From positions 87,166-151,165 of the forward strand of contig NZ_JAHESC010000013.1 of NCBI RefSeq assembly GCF_018598185.1: a DNA stretch of 64,000 bases, in the 5' to 3' direction. Source of the stretch: Dawidia soli. GTDB lineage: Bacteria; Bacteroidota; Bacteroidia; Cytophagales; Cyclobacteriaceae. A program made the position numbers and the translations under genes. Of the stretch, positions 20,113 to 28,259 are shown piece after piece; position 1 is the first letter of the stretch; every line of letters begins with the position of its first letter. The notes under the pieces were generated by a model, which did no database searches, was not told where the DNA came from, and saw only the letters and a list, made by a program, of their open reading frames with translations.

Positions 20113-21276
20113 ATGAACACGCTCTATAAAAACATACTGGCCTCTGCCACGCTGCTCGTCCTGATCATGACCGTGCTGATCGGCTGTAAAGACGATGAAG
20201 GTTCCTTCAACGATGTAACCGTCACGTCCGTCGAGCAATTTTACGAACCCGCCGACGACAAACACATAACACTGCAATCTGCCGGCAGTACCTATTTCGA
20301 GTGGGAGAAAGCCACTGCGGCCGACAACAGCATCGTGTATTACGATGTACTGTTCGATAAAGCCGACGGCGATTTCACCAACCCGGTCTACGTTGTCAGC
20401 TCGGATAACAAAGGCACCTCGACCGGCGCCACCGTTACGCACAAAACGCTCAACAAGATTGCCATGATGGCCGGCATCGAGCTGGCCGAAGAAGGCGCCT
20501 TGAAATGGACGGTGCGCTCGAGCCGCGGCCTGAATTTTAACCTTGCCAACGAAAGCCGCAGCATCGCGGTCATTCGCATCAACAGCGTCGACGACCTGGA
20601 AGGCGGAACCCTGTATATCACAGGCGCAGGATCGGAAGATGGCCAACAGGTAAAAGCAAGCGGTGCGATCGGCGAGTACGATATCTACACGAAACTCGAA
20701 GCGGACAAACCGTACTACTTCTACTCCACGATGGGCAGCAGTCAGCGAACCTTTGTTATCAACCCGGACGAAACATCGTTCAAAGAGACACTGGAAACAC
20801 CCGAGGGCGCTACCGTAAGCGAAACCGGCGTATACCACATTCACCTCGACTTCGGCGCGGCCGCCGCTACCGTCGAAAAGATCGACAAAGCCGAGATCGT
20901 GGTAAGCTGGACACAGCGTCGCACCGCCTTTACGTATAAAGAAAAAGGCGTATGGGAATTAATAGATTACAACGTCCAGCTGGCCGCAGCGCCCTGGGGC
21001 TTTGACGAACGCTACAAGATCGTCTTCACGATGGCCAACGGCAGCGAACAACACTGGGGACAAAAAGGCCCGCACTTCGACGACAGACCGTCCATCAACC
21101 GGCCCGGCTATCGCGACATGGCGCCGACGGAAGGCGGCCAGTGGGGTGGTTCACAATTCAAGTTCCCAAGCGAGCTGGCCGACGGCACCGACCTGGACAA
21201 GTACACCGTCGACGTGACCATGTCCCTGACGGCCGACAAGAACTATACGCACGATTTTACCAACGTACGGCCGTAA
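20113..21276 (+). CDS. SusE/SusF-like outer-membrane glycan-binding lipoprotein
   Basis: About 387 residues from Met 20113 (MNTLYKNILASATLLVLIM; lipobox LIGC). The first mature domain (VEQFYEPADDKHITLQ...STYFEWEKA) is the SusE-type immunoglobulin-like domain with the conserved F-W-x-A strand; two further beta-rich domains follow, the last with several aromatic residues (AAPWGFDERYKIVF, GSEQHWGQKGPHF) suited to sugar binding. Position between SusD and a GH76 enzyme is the usual place of such surface glycan-binding proteins. Sugar preference is inferred only from the enzyme. Confidence 0.85.
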   Translation: MNTLYKNILASATLLVLIMTVLIGCKDDEGSFNDVTVTSVEQFYEPADDKHITLQSAGSTYFEWEKATAADNSIVYYDVLFDKADGDFTNPVYVVSSDNKGTSTGATVTHKTLNKIAMMAGIELAEEGALKWTVRSSRGLNFNLANESRSIAVIRINSVDDLEGGTLYITGAGSEDGQQVKASGAIGEYDIYTKLEADKPYYFYSTMGSSQRTFVINPDETSFKETLETPEGATVSETGVYHIHLDFGAAAATVEKIDKAEIVVSWTQRRTAFTYKEKGVWELIDYNVQLAAAPWGFDERYKIVFTMANGSEQHWGQKGPHFDDRPSINRPGYRDMAPTEGGQWGGSQFKFPSELADGTDLDKYTVDVTMSLTADKNYTHDFTNVRP

Positions 21277-21309
21277 CAGGCGCCAGTATAACGCTTAAAG
21301 CTTTTAAAC

Positions 21310-22500
21310 ATGAAGAAACTATTTCTAGAAACACTCTGCGTGGCGCTGCTGCTCATCGCGTGTGATTCGTACGAAGACGAATATATACCGGTGAACAAGT
21401 TCCCCACGTTTGCCTGGCAACCTGCTGCCGACAGCAGCACCAGCGCATTCGTGAGCCGCTACTTCAATTCCACGTACCACGTCTTCAACAATACCTACGA
21501 CGGCCAGATTACCTGGAACGACTACTGGCCGGAAGCGCACGGCCTGGACGTTTTAGTCGATGCCTACGCTCGCACCAGCGACGATGTCTATAAACAAGCG
21601 ATCTACGACTTCTACGAAGGTGTGCGCGAAAAAAACTGGTATAGCGACAACTGGAAGAACGAATATTACGACGACATGGGCTGGCACGGGTTGGCTCACC
21701 TCCGCGCATTCGAAGCCACGGGCGACGTTCGCTACGAAGAGTCCGCACGTAATCTGTGGCACTGGATCACCGAAGGCTGGACCGAATTCGACGGCGGCGG
21801 CATTAAATGGCGCGACACCGACGACGAGGAAGGCAACTCCAAAGGCATTCCGGCCAACGGCCCCGCGGCCATCATCGCGGCCCGCCGCTACCAGAAGTAT
21901 CCCGACGAAGTCGTTGACGGCCTGAACAATCTACAATGGGCGCAGCGCATCTACGACTGGATGAAATACAACCGCACCGTCCTGGCCACAGGCCGCGTCT
22001 ACGAGAGATTCAACGACACCAACGGCGATTACTCCTACGATGTGGGCACCTTCATCGGCGCCGCCCTCGAACTGTACAATATCACGAAGGAACGGGTATA
22101 CCTCAACGACGCCATCAAAGTCGCAAACTACCACATCGGCGCGAACATCAACACCAACAATCGTGTTATGACCGACTTTGGCGAGCAGTCCGGCAACGGC
22201 GGTGGCCACGACGTGAACCTGTTCAAAGGCATCTTCGTGCGCTACTTCACCCTGCTGATCCAGCACCCCGATCTGCCCGAAACAGCCCAAAACCGGTACA
22301 TCTCGTTCCTGAAAAACAACGCCAACTATTTGTGGGCCTACGGCACCGACAAATCCGCCGGCATAAAATTCAGCTACTCCTGGTGGGAAACCCCGACCGG
22401 CGACACCAAGTGGGGCGACCTCCGCTCCGCCATCAGCGGCGCCACCACCATCGAAGCCATGGCCCGTCTCGAGAAGGAAGGCTACTTCACCAAAGAATAG
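21310..22500 (+). CDS. Glycoside hydrolase family 76 endo-alpha-1,6-mannanase lipoprotein
   Basis: 396 residues, lipoprotein signal with lipobox LIAC. The (alpha/alpha)6-barrel family GH76 is indicated by WNDYWPEAHGLDVLVDAY, the paired catalytic aspartates in EYYDDMGWHGLAHLRAFE (residues about 118-119 of the protein), GGGIKWRD and the GNGGGHDVNLFKGIFVRYF helix. GH76 enzymes cut the alpha-1,6-mannose backbone of fungal and yeast mannan. As the only enzyme of the operon and a surface lipoprotein, it probably makes fragments for the adjacent SusCD. A complete mannan pathway would need more enzymes than are found here. Confidence 0.9.
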   Translation: MKKLFLETLCVALLLIACDSYEDEYIPVNKFPTFAWQPAADSSTSAFVSRYFNSTYHVFNNTYDGQITWNDYWPEAHGLDVLVDAYARTSDDVYKQAIYDFYEGVREKNWYSDNWKNEYYDDMGWHGLAHLRAFEATGDVRYEESARNLWHWITEGWTEFDGGGIKWRDTDDEEGNSKGIPANGPAAIIAARRYQKYPDEVVDGLNNLQWAQRIYDWMKYNRTVLATGRVYERFNDTNGDYSYDVGTFIGAALELYNITKERVYLNDAIKVANYHIGANINTNNRVMTDFGEQSGNGGGHDVNLFKGIFVRYFTLLIQHPDLPETAQNRYISFLKNNANYLWAYGTDKSAGIKFSYSWWETPTGDTKWGDLRSAISGATTIEAMARLEKEGYFTKE

Positions 22501-22528
22501 AAGTACACGATAAAACGCGCGAGCGTAA

Positions 22529-22572
22529 GAGCGAGTGTGAACGCGAAAGCGAACACACTCGCTCTTTTTTTT
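22529..22572 (+). terminator. Intrinsic terminator of the mannan operon
   Basis: An 11-bp perfect stem (GAGCGAGTGTG at 22529-22539, CACACTCGCTC at 22554-22564) followed by eight T. It lies 28 bases after the GH76 stop. Confidence 0.9.
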
Positions 22573-22795
22573 AAGCCACCACGACATCCACGAGATCCAC
22601 ACACCCGATTGGACGAAGCGTTAAGATCAACCGCATAGGCGTTGCCTGCCCATCGTTCAATTCACCCTCAATTTCACCCGAAATGGATCATTTTACTTTT
22701 AATTTAAAAGTTCTTCACTATTTTGAAACCAATAAAAAAAGAATCCCGTTACGATCTGGTAACCAACGACGACAAAGTCCGGCAACAAAACACGC

Positions 22796-23197
22796 ATGCT
22801 CACATTCAACAAACGATACGGTGCGCTCGCCCTGGTAATTCTGCTTATCGAATTTCTCATCGCGGGCTACGTCCATGACGCCCTCATCCGTCCCTATCTC
22901 GGTGACGTCCTGGTGGTCATTCTCCTCTACTGCTTTGTAAGAACGTTCCTCAGCACGCCGGTCCTTCCAACGGCTATCGGAGTCTTGTTATTTTCATACT
23001 TTGTAGAGCTTCTTCAGTACCTCAGGATTGTCGAAGTGTTGGGCCTGGGTAAATCAACGATCGCCCGCATAGTCATCGGTACGTTATTCTCCTGGCTCGA
23101 CATCCTCTGCTATACCGCCGGCATCGCCGTTGTCCTGGCGGTAGAAAAATATGGACGCAAAAAAACGCTCCGCATACGCCCCGCAATAAACAGCTGA
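22796..23197 (+). CDS. DUF2809 family small membrane protein
   Basis: 133 residues with four predicted membrane helices and the family's features: an N-terminal F-N-KRYGALAL helix, the YLGDVLVVILLYCFVRTF segment, a FVELLQYL helix and a GTLFSWLDILCYTAGI helix. DUF2809 proteins (YjgA-like/VanZ-like topology) have no established function. The MpaB-like gene starts 4 bases downstream, so they are likely co-transcribed. Confidence 0.85.
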   Translation: MLTFNKRYGALALVILLIEFLIAGYVHDALIRPYLGDVLVVILLYCFVRTFLSTPVLPTAIGVLLFSYFVELLQYLRIVEVLGLGKSTIARIVIGTLFSWLDILCYTAGIAVVLAVEKYGRKKTLRIRPAINS

Positions 23198-23200
23198 ATC

Positions 23201-24010
23201 ATGGTGGCACGAATCAACCCGATACCCCATTCCGGAACGATGGAGTACTTCGTAGACGAGCACTCCGTCGTGCGAACCATCTGGGGCAAGAGCGACACGA
23301 TCCTGTTGATATTTGCCGGCGCCGCCGCCGAGTTCGCACTCAACAAAGCCGTGGACTGGCTATACTTCACCGGACGCCTCCCCGCCGATCCCCTGGGCCG
23401 ACTATTCTCCACCGTGGGGTATGCGCAAACCATCGTCTTCGCCGAAAAACAAACCGCCCTGCGTGCCGTCGACGCCATGGCAAAGATCCACGCCGAAGTG
23501 GAGAACAAACGCGGCACAAAGATACCCGACTCGGCGTACCGCGACGTATTGTTCATGCTCATCGATTATTCCATCCGGTCGTTCGAGGTGCTCGAACGCA
23601 CATTGACCCTGGCCGAAAAACGCGAAGTATTCGACGTCTTCCACCGCATGGGCACGCGGCTCGGCGTACAGGGATTACCCGACACGCTCGAAACCTGGCA
23701 ATACATGCGCCATGCGCACGTACTCGAAAACATGCAACGCTCGCACTACACAACAGATCTGTTTCAACAATACCGAAAACACCTCGGCGCCATACGTTAT
23801 AAAATCCTCCTCGAAGCACAGACCCTCGTCGCACCCGAGCGCGTGCGCGAGCTTCTCGCCTTCCGGAAAACCTCCCTGTTACACCCCGTGGTGATTGCCT
23901 ACAAGATCAGCCGCGCCATCCGCCTGGACGGCCTGATGAAAGCCCTGATCCTTCCCGCGAAGTATAAAAAAGAAATCGAAGCACTGGACCATACACGAAC
24001 TGCACGCTAA
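23201..24010 (+). CDS. MpaB-like oxygenase family protein (DUF2236)
   Basis: 269 residues. The segment FAGAAAEFALNKAVDWLYF, then DPLGRLFSTVGYAQTIVFAE and the helix with IHAEVENKRGTKIPDS matches the layout of DUF2236/MpaB-type proteins, in which a heme-dependent oxygenase or latex-clearing-protein-like helical fold is found. In the typical family the first motif reads about G-G-x-R-A-L-L-L-Q-L-A-H-P; here that region is FAGAAAEFALNKAVD, so the usual His is not obvious and activity is uncertain. Reaction unknown. It follows the DUF2809 gene directly. Confidence 0.65.
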   Translation: MVARINPIPHSGTMEYFVDEHSVVRTIWGKSDTILLIFAGAAAEFALNKAVDWLYFTGRLPADPLGRLFSTVGYAQTIVFAEKQTALRAVDAMAKIHAEVENKRGTKIPDSAYRDVLFMLIDYSIRSFEVLERTLTLAEKREVFDVFHRMGTRLGVQGLPDTLETWQYMRHAHVLENMQRSHYTTDLFQQYRKHLGAIRYKILLEAQTLVAPERVRELLAFRKTSLLHPVVIAYKISRAIRLDGLMKALILPAKYKKEIEALDHTRTAR

Positions 24011-24246
24011 GCACTCACGGCCGGCGACAACTACCTACTATATCGAGCGGCCCTGAAAGTCACCGCTGACTTCGCTGCCCGGACAACCTAACCCGCCCCG
24101 GGGGCCGATCCCTGGTCGCCTGCCGTAAAATACGTGTACGAGTGATATTTCCGGTTCTTCCGCAAAGAGAAAAAACACGCGTACTTTCACGCCAAAAGAT
24201 CGCTTTTTAAGGTACCTTAGAGGTGCTACTTCAACCCAGCAACGTA

Positions 24247-25302
24247 ATGTACCTACACAGAACGCTCCTTTATCTTGCCATACCGGCGGTGGTTGCCGTA
24301 ATCAGCATCCGATGTTCCGATGACGACACGCCCCCGAAAGATCCGGAGCAGGAAAGTTCCGAAAAAAACATCACTTCGTTTAAGTTCCCGGGTCTCACGC
24401 CGGTTGTTACGGCTGCGATCAACGCCGACGAAAAAACCATCGCCGCGACCGTGCCGGCCGGAACCGATGTAACAGCACTCGTTCCCACCATCGAAGTATC
24501 AAAAGACGCCAGTGTTTCGCCGGCTTCCGGTATAGCACAGGACTTTACTGCGCCCGTTACCTACACGGTAACGGCGGAAGACGACAGTAAACAAACCTAC
24601 ACGGTAAACATTACGGTAGAACAAGAAATTATGTGCTATCCATCGGAGCTGCCGGAAGTCTTTTACTATCGCACGATGTACCTTACCTACAACACCGACA
24701 ATACCGTCGCCAGCATTACCTATACGGAAGAAGGAGTCGATTTACATTCCCGCACGGAGTTCGAGTATACCAACGGCAAGCACAGTCGTATCGACTATTT
24801 CCACGACGACGTCCTGGTCAGATACATCACCATAACCTATAATACCGATGCAATTATCGTCACGCGCTACCCTCAGAACAACGGCTTCGAAGCGGACCAA
24901 TACTACATCTATTACCTTGACGGCGACCGCGTCACGAGCTATGGCCGGCACTCTTTGAAAGACGGAGATTCACGCACAGACTCCGCCGTGTTTACCTACA
25001 CAAACGACAATATCACGCAGGTGGACGGCTATTCAACCGGTGAGGAAGTGGTCTGGTCCGAGACGATGGAATATGACGACAAACCCAACCCATACGCACA
25101 AGTAGGCTTCACGGGCTGGGACTACGAATACATGAACCCGTACTCGCTTAGCAAAAACAACGTCACGGTCTTTATCTACAACGACTGGGAGTTTGAAAAC
25201 GTCACCGAGACAGCTGCCTATACCTACAACGAAGAAGGACTTCCGCTGACTCGAAGCTTTGACGGAGCCGCCGCCACGACATTTGCGTACGATTGTCGAT
25301 AG
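24247..25302 (+). CDS. Surface lipoprotein with a DUF5018-like beta domain and a C-terminal repeat region
   Basis: About 351 residues from Met 24247. The signal ends in a Cys (AVISIRC) followed by a D/P-rich linker. Residues about 40-120 form a beta-sandwich of the kind that carries K-x-I-T-S-F-K-F...VTYTVTAEDDSKQTYTVNI, as in DUF5018 lipoproteins. The rest has short YD/RHS-like strands (FEYTNGKHSRIDYF, YDDKPNPYA). It ends with a conserved-looking FAYDCR. Probably outer-membrane exposed; ligand unknown. Confidence 0.65.
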   Translation: MYLHRTLLYLAIPAVVAVISIRCSDDDTPPKDPEQESSEKNITSFKFPGLTPVVTAAINADEKTIAATVPAGTDVTALVPTIEVSKDASVSPASGIAQDFTAPVTYTVTAEDDSKQTYTVNITVEQEIMCYPSELPEVFYYRTMYLTYNTDNTVASITYTEEGVDLHSRTEFEYTNGKHSRIDYFHDDVLVRYITITYNTDAIIVTRYPQNNGFEADQYYIYYLDGDRVTSYGRHSLKDGDSRTDSAVFTYTNDNITQVDGYSTGEEVVWSETMEYDDKPNPYAQVGFTGWDYEYMNPYSLSKNNVTVFIYNDWEFENVTETAAYTYNEEGLPLTRSFDGAAATTFAYDCR

Positions 25303-25409
25303 CCTTACAAAAGAGACTGTCTCAAAAAGAAGGTTCCTTTTTTGCGAGATCGGTTTAAACGCCCGGTCTGCCTGCGAACGTAAAAAAATCGCACATCGTA
25401 ACGCACAGA

Positions 25410-26096
25410 CTAAACACACCCCTGTGATGCTTTCAGCTTCGGAAACAACACATTATTCTCCAAATGCAACCGGTGCGTCAGCGTCTTATCCAACCCCTGC
25501 AGCATTACTCCCGCCAGCGCCACACTCGGCGACGACAGCTCCTGCATCGAATAATTCCCCGTCAGACACCGCAGTGCGTGGATGAGGTCCGCCAGGTATA
25601 AATGCTCCTTTTCCATCTTCGCCAACCCGGCGCGCACCGCGGGCCGCCCCCTACCCTTGACGTTATTCCGCAAAGGCTTCAGCAACAGTTCCTCTTCTGC
25701 ATGTGTATGCCGCCGGCAAGCCGCACACAAGCTCGTAAAACACGCATGGATCGCCGAGATCTTCGGCTCCTCTGCCTTACTACACTCCTTCAACACCTGG
25801 TTGAGCACTTCTTGTAACATCACCAGTTCCGTATTCAGAACATCCGCATGGTTCAGGATCAGGTCGGAAAGAAAGTCCGCCGCACATCCATCCCACGTCT
25901 GCTTCCAGCGGCTATCGGCGGGGGCTGCCGCCACGATCTCGCGCCACAGCACCGCGGCGTCCAGATCTTTTTCCTGGCAAGCCTCGATAAACGGCGTCGC
26001 GCCGCGGCAGTAATAGTCCACATTGTACCGGTCCAGGATCTCTACCGCGTGCGGGAAGAAAACCACGACATCATATACCGTCGCCACCAGGTTCAT
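25410..26096 (-). CDS. RIC/ScdA-type di-iron protein with a degenerate N-terminal motif
   Basis: 228 residues. The N-terminal DUF542-like part carries YNVDYYCRGATPFIEAC where typical repair-of-iron-centres proteins have DYCCGG; one Cys of the pair and the GG are lost. The rest is a hemerythrin-like bundle with histidines at HADVLNTEL, HACFTSLCAACRRHTHAEEE, KEHLYLADLIHAL and the terminal HRLHLENNVLFPKL. Such proteins repair iron-sulfur clusters after nitric oxide or oxygen stress. It is divergent from the class II ribonucleotide reductase and both promoters carry a TGA-N6-TCA palindrome, which places it in the low-oxygen/N-oxide regulon. Confidence 0.82.
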   Translation of the reverse strand: MNLVATVYDVVVFFPHAVEILDRYNVDYYCRGATPFIEACQEKDLDAAVLWREIVAAAPADSRWKQTWDGCAADFLSDLILNHADVLNTELVMLQEVLNQVLKECSKAEEPKISAIHACFTSLCAACRRHTHAEEELLLKPLRNNVKGRGRPAVRAGLAKMEKEHLYLADLIHALRCLTGNYSMQELSSPSVALAGVMLQGLDKTLTHRLHLENNVLFPKLKASQGCV

Positions 26097-26124
26097 AGCT
26101 ATATAGTTTTATATGAGACGGACG

Positions 26125-26132
26125 CAAAAATA
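26125..26132 (-). promoter_or_regulatory. -7 promoter box of the RIC-like gene
   Basis: Read on the minus strand the sequence is TATTTTTG, an exact match to the Bacteroidota TAnnTTTG box, 34 bp from the centre of the palindrome at 26156-26169. Confidence 0.7.
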
Positions 26133-26155
26133 GCTCACGGCTACAGATCATTCTT

Positions 26156-26169
26156 ATGATTTATATCAC
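26156..26169. promoter_or_regulatory. Crp/Fnr-type operator (RIC-like gene side)
   Basis: Inverted repeat TGA-N6-TCA (ATGATTTATATCAC) centred about 44 bp before the predicted start of transcription of the minus-strand RIC-like gene, a class II activator position. One of seven such sites in the window. Confidence 0.7.
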
Positions 26170-26181
26170 ATCCCCGCATGT

Positions 26182-26195
26182 ATGACTCAAATCAT
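26182..26195. promoter_or_regulatory. Crp/Fnr-type operator (ribonucleotide reductase side)
   Basis: ATGACTCAAATCAT, TGA-N6-TCA. Its centre is 33 bp before the centre of the -7 box at 26218-26225 and 26 bp from the neighbouring site, so each of the two divergent promoters has its own operator. Confidence 0.75.
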
Positions 26196-26217
26196 GCCGC
26201 CTGCGCATCACCTCGTT

Positions 26218-26225
26218 TATATTTG
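26218..26225 (+). promoter_or_regulatory. -7 promoter box of the ribonucleotide reductase gene
   Basis: TATATTTG, an exact TAnnTTTG box, 38 bases before the start codon at 26263 and 33 bp from the operator centre. Confidence 0.75.
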
Positions 26226-26262
26226 ACACCATCGCTATCGTTAAACTAAAACAAACAAGCCT

Positions 26263-28113
26263 ATGCAATTAAATCAGCGCATCCTGAGTGACCTGATCAT
26301 CCACATGAAATACGCGCGGTACGTTCACGCCCTGCAACGACGGGAGCTGTGGCCCGAGATCTGCGAGCGTTATGCCACCATGCTCATCGAGCGCTATCCG
26401 GCCCTGCAGGAAGAGATCCGCGCGCAGATGCAGTTTGTACTCGATAAAAAAGTACTGCCTTCCATGCGCGCCATGCAGTTTGCCGGCACGGCCATCGAAC
26501 GCAACAACAGCCGCATCTACAACTGTGCCTATCTGCCCGTAGACGACATCCGCGCATTTTCGGAAGCCATGTTCCTGCTGCTCGGCGGCACGGGGGTAGG
26601 CTTCTCCGTGCAACGCGAGCACATCGAAAATCTACCGGCCGTTCAAAAAGCGCCGAAGCGAAAACGCTTTCTCGTCGGCGACAGCCTCGAAGGCTGGGCC
26701 GATAGCGTCAAGGTATTGCTGAAAGGTTATTTCGGTCTGAGCGCGTATCTGCCCGACTTCGACTACTCCGACATCCGCCCGAAAGGCGCACGCCTCGTGA
26801 CCGCCGGCGGCAAGGCCCCCGGCCCCGAGCCGTTGAAGATCTGCATCGCCCGCCTCTCCGCCATGCTCGACGGCAAACGCGACGGTGAACGGCTCTCGTC
26901 GCTGGAGTGCCACGACATGATGTGCCACATCGCCAACGCCGTGCTGGCGGGTGGCATCCGGCGGTCGGCCATGATCTCCCTGTTCTCGTATGACGATGAG
27001 GAAATGCTCACCTGCAAGTTCGGGAACTGGTGGGAGCTGAACGAGCAACGCGGCCGCGCCAACAACTCCGTCGTACTTCCCCGCGACACCACCACCCGCG
27101 AACAGTTCTTCGCCCTCTGGCAAAAGATCGAATTGTCGGGCGCGGGCGAACCCGGTTTCTACTTCACCAACAATGCCGACTGGGGCACCAATCCCTGTTG
27201 TGAGATCGCGCTACGGCCCTTCCAGTTCTGCAACCTCTGCGAGGTCAACGCATCGGACATCGAAAGCCAGGAAGACCTCAACCAACGGGCGGGCGCAGCG
27301 TCGTTCTTCGGCACGCTGCAGGCCGGCTTCACCAACTTCCACTACCTGCGCGAAGTATGGAAGACCACGACCGAGAACGAAGCCCTCATCGGCGTCGGCA
27401 TGACGGGCATCGCCAGCGGCGAAGTCTTTAAATACGATTTACAGGAGGCCGCCGAGGTCGTGAAGCGCGTCAACATGCGCACCTCCGGTAAGATCGGCAT
27501 CCAGTTCGCCGCCCGGTGTACAACGGTCAAGCCCTCGGGCACCTCATCGATCGTGCTGGGTACATCGTCCGGCATCCACGCCTGGCACAACGACTACTAT
27601 CTGCGGCGCGTACGCATCGGCAAGAACGAAGCGCTCTACGACTACCTCAAAGACAACCACCCTGAATTACTCGAAGACGACCTGCTCAACTCCAGACAAG
27701 GCATCATCCGCATTCCGCAACAGGCGCCGGCAGGTTCCATCCTGCGTACCGAAAGTGCGCTCGACCTGCTGGAGCGGATCAAAAAATTCAACACCGAGTG
27801 GGTGCGCAACGGCTACCGCAACGGCAGCAACGCCAACAACGTATCGGCCACCGTCAGCATCCCCGACGGCGACTGGGAAAAAGTAGGCGAATGGATGTGG
27901 CAGAACAAAGCTTCCTACAACGGCCTCAGCGTCCTTCCCTACCACAACGGCAACTACAAACAAGCCCCCTTCGAAGACATCCCCGCCGCCGAATTCACCC
28001 GCCTCGAAGGCACCCTCAAAGACCTCGACCTCTCCCGCGTCTTCGAACCCGACGACCTCACCGACCTCCAATCCGAAGCCGCCTGCGCCGGCGGCGCGTG
28101 CGCAATCGTGTGA
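26263..28113 (+). CDS. nrdJ: Adenosylcobalamin-dependent (class II) ribonucleotide reductase
   Basis: 616 residues, the size of monomeric class II enzymes. It makes deoxyribonucleotides with a B12-derived radical and needs no oxygen. Visible features: N-terminal MRAMQFAGTAIERNNSRIYN, LLGGTGVGFSVQ, NAVLAGGIRRSAMISLF, active-site NPCCEIAL and CNLCEVN (the radical Cys with the following Glu), VKPSGTSSIVLGTSSGIHAW and a C-terminal redox motif CAGGACAIV. Closest in style to the L. leichmannii-type RTPR. Its promoter has a Crp/Fnr-type operator plus an exact -7 box, so induction under low oxygen or NO is expected; it keeps DNA synthesis going when the oxygen-requiring class I enzyme fails. Confidence 0.93.
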   Translation: MQLNQRILSDLIIHMKYARYVHALQRRELWPEICERYATMLIERYPALQEEIRAQMQFVLDKKVLPSMRAMQFAGTAIERNNSRIYNCAYLPVDDIRAFSEAMFLLLGGTGVGFSVQREHIENLPAVQKAPKRKRFLVGDSLEGWADSVKVLLKGYFGLSAYLPDFDYSDIRPKGARLVTAGGKAPGPEPLKICIARLSAMLDGKRDGERLSSLECHDMMCHIANAVLAGGIRRSAMISLFSYDDEEMLTCKFGNWWELNEQRGRANNSVVLPRDTTTREQFFALWQKIELSGAGEPGFYFTNNADWGTNPCCEIALRPFQFCNLCEVNASDIESQEDLNQRAGAASFFGTLQAGFTNFHYLREVWKTTTENEALIGVGMTGIASGEVFKYDLQEAAEVVKRVNMRTSGKIGIQFAARCTTVKPSGTSSIVLGTSSGIHAWHNDYYLRRVRIGKNEALYDYLKDNHPELLEDDLLNSRQGIIRIPQQAPAGSILRTESALDLLERIKKFNTEWVRNGYRNGSNANNVSATVSIPDGDWEKVGEWMWQNKASYNGLSVLPYHNGNYKQAPFEDIPAAEFTRLEGTLKDLDLSRVFEPDDLTDLQSEAACAGGACAIV

Positions 28114-28164
28114 GAGCAAAAATAGAGTGAGTGTGAGCGCGAATAGTATGGGGTGAGGGGTAGT

Positions 28165-28258
28165 AGGGGCGCAGCCCCTGCATGCACACATCTGGCGCAA
28201 GTTTGAGCGAAGCGGAAACTTGTGCCTGAACGGTAGGCAGTTTATAACTGCCTACCGT
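28165..28258. repeat. Multi-hairpin intergenic repeat, copy A
   Basis: Three successive hairpins: AGGGGC/GCCCCT with loop GCA (28165-28179); GGCGCAAGTTT/AAACTTGTGCC around a GAGCGAAGCGG loop (28194-28226); and a 13-bp stem with loop TAT (28230-28258). It sits between two convergent genes and ends one base before the stop of the minus-strand gene. It belongs to the same family as the copies at 37845, 38643, 39632 and 58967. Confidence 0.7.
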
Positions 28259-28259
28259 A

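Noticed and set aside
18498..20120. 540-codon minus-strand ORF
   Set aside because: Exactly opposite the SusD gene at 18474-20096; a codon-bias shadow with no recognisable domain.
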